DNA of 64,000 nucleotides from contig NZ_JAFMZP010000003.1 of NCBI RefSeq assembly GCF_024436435.1, positions 558,001 through 622,000 of the forward strand. The letters are read 5' to 3'. Shown here in pieces: positions 37,568 to 45,971 of this stretch. Every line of letters starts with the position of its first letter. The first letter of the stretch is position 1. This stretch comes from Desertivirga xinjiangensis. GTDB lineage: Bacteria; Bacteroidota; Bacteroidia; Sphingobacteriales; Sphingobacteriaceae. A program made the translations under genes and the position numbers. Below the pieces are notes generated by a model. It saw only the letters and a program-made list of their open reading frames with translations, did no database searches and was not told the origin of the DNA.

Positions 37568-39220
37568 ATGGCTGAAGTTGTTCGCATGCCCAAAATGAGC
37601 GATACCATGACCGAAGGGGTTATCGCTAAATGGCACAAAAAAGTTGGCGATAAGGTAAGCACCGGTGATTTAATTGCTGAGGTGGAAACTGATAAAGCCA
37701 CAATGGACTTTGAATCATTCCAGGAAGGAACTTTATTATACATTGGCGCAGAAGAAGGTGCGGCAGCACCGGTTGATTCTGTTATCGCCGTATTAGGTGC
37801 TCCGGGTGAGGATTATAAATCTGCTTTAGAAGGTGATGGTGGCGCAGCGAAAGCTGAGTCTAAACCTGAAGCTGCTGCGGAAAGCGCTCCGGCTGCTCCT
37901 TCTTCGGATGAAGAAGAAGGGGGCATCGATCCGGAATCTGTTGGTGCCACAGTAATTCGTATGCCTTTATTGAGCGATACCATGACGGAAGGGGTTATTG
38001 CAGAATGGCATAAGAAAGTTGGTGATACTGTAAAGAGTGACGACACTCTTGCTGATGTAGAAACCGACAAAGCAACCATGGAGGTTACGGCTTATGCCGA
38101 GGGTACTTTATTATATGTTGGTGTAGAAAAGGGACAGGCCGCTAAGGTAAATGATATTATCGCTATAGTTGGTAAAGAAGGAACTGACGTGCAGGCTCTG
38201 TTAAAGGGTGGAAAGAAAGCCTCTGCTCCTGCTGGTGCCGCTGAGGCTAAGAAAGAAGAAGCTGCCGCTCCTCAGGAGAGTGCTGCTCAGGCTTCTGGTT
38301 CTGCATCAGATGCACGCGTTAAAGCGTCTCCTCTTGCCAAGAAGATAGCCCAGGAAAAAGGTATTGACCTGGCGCAGGTTAAAGGAAGCGCAGAAGGTGG
38401 CCGTATTGTTAAAAAGGATGTTGAAAGCTTTACTCCTTCTGCCAGGCCGGCTCAGGCTGCTGCACAGGCAGAAGCTGCCCCTGCTGGCAAATCTGATAAA
38501 TCTGAAAAGACTATCGTTATACCTCAGTTCATCGGTGAAGAAAAGTATACTGAAAAACCTGTTACACAAATGCGCAAGGCTATTGCCCGCTCATTATCTG
38601 ACAGTTTATTCACTGCTCCGCACATCTTCGTTACGATGAGCATTGATATGGACAGCGCTATTGCTGCCCGTGCAAAGATCAACGAATATGCGCCGGTTAA
38701 AATTTCTTTCAACGACTTAGTAGTGAAAGCTACGGCTATAGCGTTGAAGCAGCACCCGGCAATAAATTCTTCATGGCTAGGTGATAAGATCCGCGTTAAC
38801 GAGCATGTTAATATAGGAGTAGCCGTTGCGGTTGATGAAGGTTTAGTAGTTCCTGTAATAAAATTTGCTGACGGTAAATCTCTTTCTCATCTGTCTATGG
38901 AAGTGAAAGATTTTGCTCAGAAAGCTAAAACGAAGAAGCTTCTGCCTACAGATATGCAGGGATCAACATTCACTATATCTAACCTTGGAATGTTTGGTGT
39001 GGATGAATTTACAGCGATTATTAACCCGCCTAATGCAGCTATTTTAGCAGTAAGTGGAATTCAGCAGGTTCCGGTTGTTAAAAACGGTGCTATTGTTCCG
39101 GGTAATATCATGAAGGTTACTTTAAGCGGTGACCACCGTGTAGTTGACGGAGCAGTTGTTGCTTCGTTCCTTCAAACTCTTAAGGCTCTGTTAGAAGAGC
39201 CGGTAAGATTGCTGGTTTAA
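37568..39220 (+). CDS. pdhC: Pyruvate dehydrogenase E2, dihydrolipoamide acetyltransferase
   Basis: 550 residues. Two lipoyl domains at about 3-78 and 128-205 carry the lipoylated lysines Lys43 and Lys168, each in the motif ETDKATM. Ala/Pro/Glu-rich linkers follow, then the E3-binding domain near 250-290 (VKASPLAKKIAQEKGIDLAQVKGS...GGRIVKKDV) and the catalytic domain from about 315, ending in the active-site motif SGDHRVVDGAVVASFL. It transfers acetyl from lipoyl-lysine to CoA and forms the core of the complex. The two nearly identical lipoyl domains suggest internal duplication. A strong terminator follows. Confidence 0.96.
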   Translation: MAEVVRMPKMSDTMTEGVIAKWHKKVGDKVSTGDLIAEVETDKATMDFESFQEGTLLYIGAEEGAAAPVDSVIAVLGAPGEDYKSALEGDGGAAKAESKPEAAAESAPAAPSSDEEEGGIDPESVGATVIRMPLLSDTMTEGVIAEWHKKVGDTVKSDDTLADVETDKATMEVTAYAEGTLLYVGVEKGQAAKVNDIIAIVGKEGTDVQALLKGGKKASAPAGAAEAKKEEAAAPQESAAQASGSASDARVKASPLAKKIAQEKGIDLAQVKGSAEGGRIVKKDVESFTPSARPAQAAAQAEAAPAGKSDKSEKTIVIPQFIGEEKYTEKPVTQMRKAIARSLSDSLFTAPHIFVTMSIDMDSAIAARAKINEYAPVKISFNDLVVKATAIALKQHPAINSSWLGDKIRVNEHVNIGVAVAVDEGLVVPVIKFADGKSLSHLSMEVKDFAQKAKTKKLLPTDMQGSTFTISNLGMFGVDEFTAIINPPNAAILAVSGIQQVPVVKNGAIVPGNIMKVTLSGDHRVVDGAVVASFLQTLKALLEEPVRLLV

Positions 39221-39283
39221 AGCAAAAAGCAAGAGCATTTAGCACACGCGGCACGCGTGCACTAGCAAGTTTGATACTGAGAT

Positions 39284-39322
39284 AAAAAAATCCTGTAAGG
39301 TTATCCCCTTACAGGATTTTTT
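39284..39322 (+). terminator. Rho-independent terminator after the pdh operon
   Basis: A-rich run, ATCCTGTAAGG, loop TTATCC, CCTTACAGGAT and a T run form a near-perfect hairpin. It lies between the convergent E2 gene and the ferredoxin gene and may work for both strands. A GCACGCGTGC palindrome at 39251-39260 precedes it. Confidence 0.85.
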
Positions 39323-39343
39323 ATGAGTTACTATTTGAAGGAT

Positions 39344-39577
39344 TCAGCTCTTCATCTTTTCTACTCTGATAATCTTTACCGGGCAATGCTTAGCTGCGGT
39401 TTTATTAATCTCATATTCGTCGTCTCCAACAATAGCGGTAAAAAGCCCTTTTGATTCTATTCCTTCCACTAAAGTACATCTGCCATCTTTTGTAGATATT
39501 CTCCAGCGGTAGAAGGCGACTTCGACACAAATATTACATCCGATACATTTGTTACGCCATTGTGTGATCCTCACCAT
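39344..39577 (-). CDS. Small single-cluster ferredoxin
   Basis: 77 residues. CIGCNIC (Cys11, 14, 17) and HCPVKII (Cys65) provide the four ligands of one [4Fe-4S] cluster, with an additional Cys34. It is coupled to the upstream U32-family gene by a TAATG overlap: its ATG shares an A with that gene's stop codon. Such tight coupling suggests it feeds electrons to, or matures, the U32 partner. Known TrhP-dependent tRNA hydroxylation needs iron-sulfur function, which fits, but a direct role is inference. Confidence 0.85.
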   Translation of the reverse strand: MVRITQWRNKCIGCNICVEVAFYRWRISTKDGRCTLVEGIESKGLFTAIVGDDEYEINKTAAKHCPVKIIRVEKMKS

Positions 39578-40812
39578 TAGACGTCAACAAGTTTATAAAG
39601 TTTATCTGCAGGCCGAACCCTGTCGGGCAGAGGGATTGAAATAATATCGCCTTTATGCACCGTGTCTGTAGGTATATCATTCACCCTGATTTCGTTGATC
39701 CGTGTTTGCACTACTCCGGTAGTAGGGCCGGTGATCAGGATTTCATTCCCTACTGAAAGGCTTTGGGCTTCAATCCTGAATTCTGCAGCTCTGGAATATT
39801 CGAAATATTTTAATCCTCTTCCTAAATAGACTTTCTTTTTGGTTGCCTTTGACCCATAGTCATGACTCCATTCACCTATCGTTCTGCCAAGATAGTAACC
39901 GTCCCAGAACCCACGGTTGAAGACCGTCGAGAGCTGTTCCTTCCAGTACTTCACGAGTTCTTTTGAATACAAGCCCATATAGCAGGCATCGATAGCTTCC
40001 CTGTAGCATTTGGTAACGGTGTGTACATAGTCTGCGCTGCGGCCGCGTCCTTCAAGCTTCAAAATGCTTGCCCCTGAGCCGATCAGCTGATCCAGAAAGT
40101 CAATCGTGCAGAGATCTTTAGCTGACATGATATACTGATTATCCACCTCAAATTCGATTCCCTGTTCTTTATCCGTTACTACATAACTCCGACGGCAGTT
40201 TTGGACACAAGCGCCCCGGTTTGCGGAGGAATATGCAGAGTGGAGGCTCAGGTAACATTTTCCGGAGATCGCCATACATAGTGCCCCATGACCGAAGACC
40301 TCTACTTTCATCAGTTCTTCTGAGGGACCGGTAATTTTCCTTCGTCTAATCTCTTTCGTTATGGCAGAAACCTGTTTCAAAGTGAGTTCCCTTGCCAGCA
40401 CTACAGCATCTGCGTAAGCCGAGTAGAATTCGAGACTATCAATATTTGAAACATTTGCCTGTGTCGAGATATGTACGGGCATACCTACCCGGCGTGCGTA
40501 GGTCATTACTGCCTGATCGGAAGCTATTACCGCGTTAACTTTATTTTTAATGGCGATATCAATAATCGATTTCATGATAGTTATATCATGAGTATAGATA
40601 ATTGTGTTAATAGTTAAGTACGCTTTAACACCATTCTGCCTGCACATAGCCATTACACGCGGTATGTCACCGAGAGTGAAATTGCTGCTTGCCTTAACTC
40701 TCATATTAAGTTGTTCAACACCGAAGTAAACCGAGTCTGCTCCAGCTTGTATAGCTGCGGTCAGTGATTCAAAAGAGCCTGCCGGCGCCATTAGTTCTAT
40801 TCTTCTTGCCAT
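39577..40812 (-). CDS. Peptidase U32 family protein, TrhP-like tRNA hydroxylation factor
   Basis: 411 residues from the ATG at 40812, chosen because RIELMAPAGSFESLTAAIQAGADSVYFG is the family's N-terminus. The conserved cysteines appear in CMAISGKCYLSLHSAYSSANRGACVQNCRRSY, the probable iron-sulfur site. The C-terminal beta-barrel (LGRGLKYFEYSRAAEF to HKGDIISIPLPDRV) is the usual U32 extension. Despite the peptidase label, characterised relatives TrhP and RlhA make 5-hydroxyuridine in tRNA (U34) or hydroxycytidine in 23S rRNA. The length and extension fit TrhP better than RlhA. It is followed at once by a ferredoxin gene. Confidence 0.85.
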   Translation of the reverse strand: MARRIELMAPAGSFESLTAAIQAGADSVYFGVEQLNMRVKASSNFTLGDIPRVMAMCRQNGVKAYLTINTIIYTHDITIMKSIIDIAIKNKVNAVIASDQAVMTYARRVGMPVHISTQANVSNIDSLEFYSAYADAVVLARELTLKQVSAITKEIRRRKITGPSEELMKVEVFGHGALCMAISGKCYLSLHSAYSSANRGACVQNCRRSYVVTDKEQGIEFEVDNQYIMSAKDLCTIDFLDQLIGSGASILKLEGRGRSADYVHTVTKCYREAIDACYMGLYSKELVKYWKEQLSTVFNRGFWDGYYLGRTIGEWSHDYGSKATKKKVYLGRGLKYFEYSRAAEFRIEAQSLSVGNEILITGPTTGVVQTRINEIRVNDIPTDTVHKGDIISIPLPDRVRPADKLYKLVDV

Positions 40813-40912
40813 AGCTTCAGATAAAAGATGAAATACAAAGCTTTCAATTATTTTTGCCAAAAAGTATGATCTTCGTCATGTCTACAAAAAAATCGTATGC
40901 GATGTCTGCTTA

Positions 40913-42211
40913 TTATTTTAAAAATGCCCGTCTCAGCTCTTCCACTTGCTCATTACTTATCGGAACCAGATTGCCTATAGAAGCACCCAATACCAGTGAT
41001 TGGGCACTAAACTCAGCCACTTCCAGGTAATCAAACGTCTGTAGAAGACTATCGCCGGCAACTAGTACGCACTCATTTTTAACGATCACTGCCGGATTGT
41101 TTTTGCCAACCAGTTCTGCTATTATCGATTCGGTTTTAAATTGTGATCCAAATTCCAGCTGACTCACGTCCTGAAGGAATATCCAGCTTTCTGGAATGGT
41201 GCGAACGTTGAAATTTGCTCCAGTTACCGCGAATGCCATTAGATAGGGAGATTGCGTTAAGATTATAGAGTTGATCTCGGGGTGGTTTTTATAGATTTCC
41301 TGATGCAGATAGCTTGTACGGCTAGGAAACTTACCGGATTCCCTCTTCCCATCTTTTATTTGCACGATGTCCTGCGGTTGCATATCCCAGCGCGGAATAC
41401 CTGTGGGTGTAATTAAAAAATCATTTCCCCGCCACCGTGTGGAGATTGTGCCATAGGAGCTGATCATCAAGCCCTGGTTACAAGCTCTGTTTATGATGTC
41501 GCAGATGTTGCACCGTTTTTCTCTTTCGTCTGAGGGATGGAAAGTACCAGTCATTTCGGGTAAGGTATCTGCAACCTGGGCCTCAAAGGCGTCTATCTGC
41601 TCTTCTCTTAGGTACTGCGGTTTGCCTATTGCATTCCCATACAGTATCGTCCGCGCACAGAACTCAAGTGTTTCAAAGCGCTCGAAAGTTTCTGCCAGGT
41701 TTGATCCTCCCACTACGGTACCATGATTTTCCATTATGACAGCTTTATGTCGCTTAGCAAACTCCCTGGCGATTTTAACTCCAAGTGCTTTGCTCCCGGG
41801 AAGCTCATATTCGGCATAACCTGCCACTCCGCAGACATGTCTGGCCTGAGTGATAATATTGGTGTCTGGAGTGGCTCTCACAATGCTGAAGGAAACTAAC
41901 GCAGGGGGGTGAGCATGAATGATCGCCCGAATATCTGGCCGTATTTCGTATATTGCTTTGTGGAATGGGAATTCGGAAGAGGGCTTATGCAAGCCTTCAA
42001 TGCTTGCGTCTGCTTTTACGCACACAATATCCGAAGGCGAAAGTCGTCCCTTGTCGACACCTGATGGCGAAATCCAGATGTCTCCATTCTCATCTACTAT
42101 TGAAATGTTGCCGCCAGATGTTGTGGTTAATCCCCTGCGGTATATTCTGCTCATCACCAATGCAATCTGATCCCTTGGATGCATTAGAGCAGGGTTAAGT
42201 GTCTGATCCAT
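40913..42211 (-). CDS. Class II aldolase/adducin family protein, duplicated, second domain degenerate
   Basis: 432 residues made of two class II aldolase domains. The N-terminal one (about 8-215) is intact: TSGGNISI, SSE (Glu80), metal ligands His99 and His101 in HAHPP, and His163 in ENHG. The C-terminal one (about 225-432) keeps the fold pattern (SYGTISTRW, DFLITPTGIPRW, LHQEIYKNHPEINSIIL) but has lost the ligands: SRT replaces SSE, TQS replaces HAH and NEC replaces NHG. The family cleaves sugar phosphates such as fuculose or rhamnulose 1-phosphate. The second half may be structural or regulatory. It is a single-gene unit. Confidence 0.85.
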   Translation of the reverse strand: MDQTLNPALMHPRDQIALVMSRIYRRGLTTTSGGNISIVDENGDIWISPSGVDKGRLSPSDIVCVKADASIEGLHKPSSEFPFHKAIYEIRPDIRAIIHAHPPALVSFSIVRATPDTNIITQARHVCGVAGYAEYELPGSKALGVKIAREFAKRHKAVIMENHGTVVGGSNLAETFERFETLEFCARTILYGNAIGKPQYLREEQIDAFEAQVADTLPEMTGTFHPSDEREKRCNICDIINRACNQGLMISSYGTISTRWRGNDFLITPTGIPRWDMQPQDIVQIKDGKRESGKFPSRTSYLHQEIYKNHPEINSIILTQSPYLMAFAVTGANFNVRTIPESWIFLQDVSQLEFGSQFKTESIIAELVGKNNPAVIVKNECVLVAGDSLLQTFDYLEVAEFSAQSLVLGASIGNLVPISNEQVEELRRAFLK

Positions 42212-42364
42212 TTTTTATTTAATTATTGGTAATGCACAAATACTCAATAATTTATTATACAGAGAATGACGATCGTCACTTTAATATTTGATCTGCAGGC
42301 GCATTCAAATGTTCATTGTTTTTTCGGTTTGGCTCCGGTTTTTATTATATTTAGATATAGCACG

Positions 42365-43597
42365 GTGAACCTGAAATACTATATAAAGCTCTTAATATTT
42401 CTGCACCTTAGTTTGGGATGCATCCGTACGAGTGCGCAGTTTCATCTTGCCAAACGCGGCTCAAGCGAAAGCTTTGAATTTACTTTTATTAAGAATCTGA
42501 TCATCATCCCACTTACAATCAATGGAAAAGGTCCGTTCAATTTTGTACTCGACACCGGCGTGGGCGTGTTTTTGATCACTGAGCCTTCACTTGCCGATTC
42601 ACTGCAGCTGGGAAAGCTTAGAAGTATTAATATTTCTGGTTTTGGCGAAACGGATACGCTCAAGGCTTTTGTTAGCCCTCACCTGGATATTAAGGTGAAC
42701 AATTCAATCGGGGGAAATATTCCTGCAGCGATCCTGGAAAAAGATGCCTTTGATCTTTCATCTTATACAGGTATACCCATTCATGGTTTACTGGGCTACG
42801 AGTTTTTCAATAGCTTCATCATCCGTATTAATTATGAAATGAGGACAATTAAAGTATACAAGCCGGAAACCTGGTATATACCCAAAAAAGGACATCTGGT
42901 GCCTATTACCATTGAGGCTGGTAAACCCTATATGCAAAGCTCTATCCGAATGAGTGGAAACGGGACTATAAAGGCCCGGCTTGTCATCGATACAGGTGCC
43001 GGACATCCGGTTTCACTGGAAAGTTATCGCGGTCAGCCCATCAGAGTTCCATCGCCGAATATCGAAGCAAATCTGGGTGTGGGGCTTGGCGGCACCATAA
43101 GTGGCAAAATTGCCCGGTTAGAGTATTTGAAGGTCGCAAAGTTTGAACTCCCAAATGTGATAGCAGCTTTTCCCAACTTCGATGATGTAGGTGTGAAGGT
43201 ATCTGCAAAGAGGAGCGGAAACATAGGGAATGCAGTTTTTAAAAGGTTTCACGTAGTATTTGACTATGGCAGAGGAAGCCTGTTTTTGAGACCGAATTCT
43301 ATGTATAAGGAAGTCTTTGAGCACGACTTAAGTGGAATGGAGCTAGCTTATTATGCACCAGATTACACCCGCTTATTCATTGCCAGAATAGAAACAGGTT
43401 CGGCAGCAAGTGAAGCTGGGCTGAGGCCTGAAGACGAGATAATCGCTATTAACTTTAAGCAGATCAGGGAAATGAATATAGATGAGATTTATAGGCTGCT
43501 TCATTCCAGGGATGGGAGAAGTATCGCTTTAACCGTACTGCCCCATGGTGAAACCAAAACCTCGCTTATTATTATGACCTTAAAACGCAGAATTTAA
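42365..43597 (+). CDS. Exported retropepsin-like aspartyl protease with PDZ domain
   Basis: 410 residues from a GTG at 42365, picked because it begins a plausible signal peptide (NLKYYIKLLIFLHLSLGC to TSAQ). An ATG at 42266 would add 33 residues with an odd second hydrophobic segment, so the start is uncertain. Two retropepsin half-domains are suggested by NFVLDTGVGVFLI and RLVIDTGAGHPVSL, each with the catalytic DTG triplet. A PDZ domain follows near the C-terminus (IARIETGSAASEAGLRPEDEIIAINFKQI). This is a common Bacteroidota secreted protease type of unknown substrate. It is divergent from the aldolase gene and convergent with the FAD gene. Confidence 0.8.
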   Translation: MNLKYYIKLLIFLHLSLGCIRTSAQFHLAKRGSSESFEFTFIKNLIIIPLTINGKGPFNFVLDTGVGVFLITEPSLADSLQLGKLRSINISGFGETDTLKAFVSPHLDIKVNNSIGGNIPAAILEKDAFDLSSYTGIPIHGLLGYEFFNSFIIRINYEMRTIKVYKPETWYIPKKGHLVPITIEAGKPYMQSSIRMSGNGTIKARLVIDTGAGHPVSLESYRGQPIRVPSPNIEANLGVGLGGTISGKIARLEYLKVAKFELPNVIAAFPNFDDVGVKVSAKRSGNIGNAVFKRFHVVFDYGRGSLFLRPNSMYKEVFEHDLSGMELAYYAPDYTRLFIARIETGSAASEAGLRPEDEIIAINFKQIREMNIDEIYRLLHSRDGRSIALTVLPHGETKTSLIIMTLKRRI

Positions 43598-43601
43598 TGA
43601 A

Positions 43602-44798
43602 TTAGCTTTTAAGATTTCCTTTAAGGTCGATTGCTCTGTCAAAAGGCTTCAAATAAAGATCAAACAGGCGGGCAAGTTCTTTACGGGTAAGCACCTTATT
43701 CATGTCGAACTTACCTTTCAGCTTTAAGGACGGATTCCATCCTTTTTCCACTTCTTTATCAAGTTCCTGACCTCGGTTGGCTGTAAACTTAATCAGACTC
43801 AAAGCATCCTTCAGGGTCATCTTATCTGTTTTATTATCAAGGAACCAGATCTGGCTTCTGGTATAATATTCCTTCAGGGGTAGTCTGATCTCTTCCGAGG
43901 ATACTGTAGAGTCGGGATTAAATAAGAGTTTTGTACCTATGAGCTGTCCCTTTAATATTCCGGTTACGGCTATCTTTTGAATGGAAAGTGCGATGGAATC
44001 CGAAATGCTGATATCATCAAACCTGATAAAATACGAATTAAAAGCAATCAGCTCAGCCTGAGTTTTTCGGATGTCGAGTTTTTCATTGGTGACGTCAAAA
44101 AAAGCACAATATGCGGCTGCCGCACCGGCTGCCTGGCCGGTAAGTAAAGTCGGAGATACATTGTCGCGAAAAAGTATGAAGTTCTCAACGCTGTCAGCGA
44201 AGAGTTCTGAAACCGGAAGGTGTGAGCCCCGAGTCCCAGGAATTGAGACCGATGTACGATATATCTTGTCTGAATAGATACTTCTGGTATTGGCAGATTT
44301 TTTTAGGCTTATGCCTGCCTTCAGGGCAATCTGACTTCCTGCAGTTGCATCAACAATTGCCTGGGCCTTTAACTCTCGTCTATCCGTAAAGGATATCTCC
44401 CAGTTCTTGCCGTCCCTCTCAATCTCACTCACTACGGCTTTTCTTATTACTGTGAGATTCTTCACGGTATCTGTCCAGCCTTTAAATAGGGTAGCTGCAT
44501 AAGCAGGTATCAATGACTCGTTGTTTTTGACATTGGAGTTTTTCTGGACTGAATCTACCCTCTGCAGGAATTGTTTATAGATGCCTATCTTGTACATTTT
44601 GTCCTCAGGCGTCAGGTTAACCAGATCAAAGCCTCCTTGGTCAATTAATATTGTTTCTACACCTGAATGTGCGGATTGTATGGCGGCCGCTATGCCGGCC
44701 GGACTAGTTCCGAAAACCGCCACGCCGGCCTTTATTTTTTGTGCTATAGAGTTGTAGCCGCAAATGAGGCATAAAAGTGCCAGTAGAAATTTCTTCAT
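43602..44798 (-). CDS. Secreted FAD-dependent oxidoreductase-like protein, atypical and short
   Basis: 398 residues with a signal peptide (MKKFLLALLCLICGYNSIAQ). A Rossmann start (AGVAVFGTSPAGIAAAIQSAHSGVETILIDQGGF) matches the FAD-binding family that makes up many Bacteroidota exported oxidoreductases. After QGGF the usual Gly-rich GGM/LTS segment is replaced by DLVNLTPED. Later parts still match: AIVDATAGSQIALKAGI, LLTGQAAGAAAAYCAF. The C-terminal 110 residues (DALSLIKFTANRGQELD, VLTRKELARLFDLYL) look like an S-layer or EF-hand-like helical tail. It is shorter than typical members, so catalytic competence is doubtful. Confidence 0.65.
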   Translation of the reverse strand: MKKFLLALLCLICGYNSIAQKIKAGVAVFGTSPAGIAAAIQSAHSGVETILIDQGGFDLVNLTPEDKMYKIGIYKQFLQRVDSVQKNSNVKNNESLIPAYAATLFKGWTDTVKNLTVIRKAVVSEIERDGKNWEISFTDRRELKAQAIVDATAGSQIALKAGISLKKSANTRSIYSDKIYRTSVSIPGTRGSHLPVSELFADSVENFILFRDNVSPTLLTGQAAGAAAAYCAFFDVTNEKLDIRKTQAELIAFNSYFIRFDDISISDSIALSIQKIAVTGILKGQLIGTKLLFNPDSTVSSEEIRLPLKEYYTRSQIWFLDNKTDKMTLKDALSLIKFTANRGQELDKEVEKGWNPSLKLKGKFDMNKVLTRKELARLFDLYLKPFDRAIDLKGNLKS

Positions 44799-44936
44799 GT
44801 AATCCTTTTATGTAAATATATATTCAAACCAACGATGTAAGGTATTAAAAAGTTTACTTGTTAAGATTTTTTAAGTAAATTATTGATGGGGATTAATTCA
44901 ACATTCCGGGCATTTTTTTCAGCAAATAATATAAAC

Positions 44937-44969
44937 AAAAACCCCGTCCGGTTAACCAGACGGGGTTTT
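44937..44969 (-). terminator. Rho-independent terminator after the ompA-like gene
   Basis: AAAACCCCGTC...GG, loop TTAA, CC...GACGGGGTTTT form a GC-rich hairpin with T runs on both strands. It lies 20 bp downstream of the OmpA-family stop codon on the minus strand. Confidence 0.88.
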
Positions 44970-44988
44970 CGCTTATAATATCCGTTAA

Positions 44989-45660
44989 TTATTGTGCGTT
45001 TTGACGGGCTTCTGCTTTAAGTTTATCATTAGCCACTATAACTATCTCAACACGACGGTTTTGAGCCTTGCCTGCTTCAGTAGAATTATCTGCAATTGGT
45101 TCAGTTTCTCCTTTTCCAACCGTTGATAGACGGTTGCTTGCGATACCCTGAGCAGCCGCATAAGATCTAACCGCGTTAGCACGACGCTCTGAAAGGCCAT
45201 AGTTGAAATCATCTGAACCTACTGCATCAGTGTGACCAACGATCATGATGTTTGTTTCAGGATTATTTTTCATAGTGGCAGCCAGGTTCTGGATATTAGT
45301 TCTTGCATTGTCTTTCAGATCAGACTTGCCTGTATCAAACAAAATACCTGAGTCAAATTTCACAATTAGTCCTTCCCCGGCGTCAACTACTTCAGCGCCA
45401 GGTACAGTTTTTTTGATCTCTTCGGCCTGACGGTCCATTTTACGGCCAATGTAAGCTCCCGCTACACCACCAATGGCACCGCCAACAACCGCTCCTATCG
45501 CTGTATTTCCAGCTTTATTTCCGATAAGAGCTCCGATTGTACCACCGGCTGCAGAGCCGATCACAGCACCTTTTTGTGTACGGGTCATTTGACTGCAACC
45601 TGCTGTAAACATTGCCATTGTTGCCAAAGCTAAGAAGTAAGTAGCTATTTTAATTTTCAT
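44989..45660 (-). CDS. OmpA-family peptidoglycan-associated lipoprotein (YiaD-like)
   Basis: 223 residues from the ATG at 45660 (another ATG at 45669 is possible). Lipobox FTAGC (Cys22) is followed by a glycine-zipper region (GAVIGSAAGGTIGALIGNKAG..GGAIGGVAGAYIG, about 30-73) that can insert in or associate with the membrane. Then comes the OmpA C-terminal domain: IVKFDSGILFDTGKSDL, MIVGHTDAVGSDDFNYGLSERRANAVRSY, KGETEPIADNSTEAGKAQNRRVEI. It ties the outer membrane to peptidoglycan. It is monocistronic, with a strong terminator. Confidence 0.92.
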   Translation of the reverse strand: MKIKIATYFLALATMAMFTAGCSQMTRTQKGAVIGSAAGGTIGALIGNKAGNTAIGAVVGGAIGGVAGAYIGRKMDRQAEEIKKTVPGAEVVDAGEGLIVKFDSGILFDTGKSDLKDNARTNIQNLAATMKNNPETNIMIVGHTDAVGSDDFNYGLSERRANAVRSYAAAQGIASNRLSTVGKGETEPIADNSTEAGKAQNRRVEIVIVANDKLKAEARQNAQ

Positions 45661-45971
45661 CGTTTTCATGATTTTAGTGTGTTTGTATTTGTTAATAATT
45701 CTTGCAAAATAAAGGATTATATCCTTAAAAAATTGAATGATTTAAAATTTAATGTATGTATGATCAATCCCGAATCATAAGGTTTAACTATATTATTTTT
45801 ATTTAACACCATAATTGTGCCACATGTGTTTAGTTATAGGTTATTCTGTGTTTGTATTAAAAAGATGTTAAGTGTTAACATAAAATTAACATTAAAGACT
45901 ATCTGTGTTAATATAGCCTTAATATCTTTGAAACGTTTAGTTAATGTACCCTTTAAAAGATATCAGAATTG
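45661..45971. promoter_or_regulatory. Divergent ompA / phosphate porin region with Pho-box-like repeats
   Basis: 311 bp, AT-rich. On the porin side it holds TTAACA at 45875 and 45886 and TTAATA at 45908 and 45919, all on one 11-bp phase (45897 is the one blank position), and a perfect -7 element TATCTTTG at 45923-45930. No good -33 is seen, consistent with activation by a PhoB-type regulator. The ompA side has an approximate TATTTTG upstream of its start. No coding frame is recognised. Confidence 0.6.
45875..45924 (+). promoter_or_regulatory. Pho-box-like direct repeats upstream of the phosphate porin
   Basis: TTAACA (45875-45880), TTAACA (45886-45891), TTAATA (45908-45913) and TTAATA (45919-45924) lie at multiples of 11 bp. 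The last one touches the -7 element at 45923-45930. OmpR/PhoB-family regulators bind 11-bp direct repeats, and TTAACA is the half-site described for Bacillus PhoP. Assignment to a phosphate regulator rests on the phosphate genes downstream. Confidence 0.6.

Noticed and set aside
37133-38569. Several minus-strand frames opposite pdhA and pdhC
   Set aside because: They are antisense shadows of strongly conserved dehydrogenase genes and have no signal peptide or family features.
39251-39260. GCACGCGTGC palindrome as an operator
   Set aside because: It lies between a gene end and a terminator, with no second copy noticed and no promoter nearby.
39577-40812. Labelling the U32 protein as a peptidase
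   Set aside because: Sequence features match tRNA/rRNA hydroxylation members (conserved cysteines and C-terminal barrel), and no protease site is recognised.
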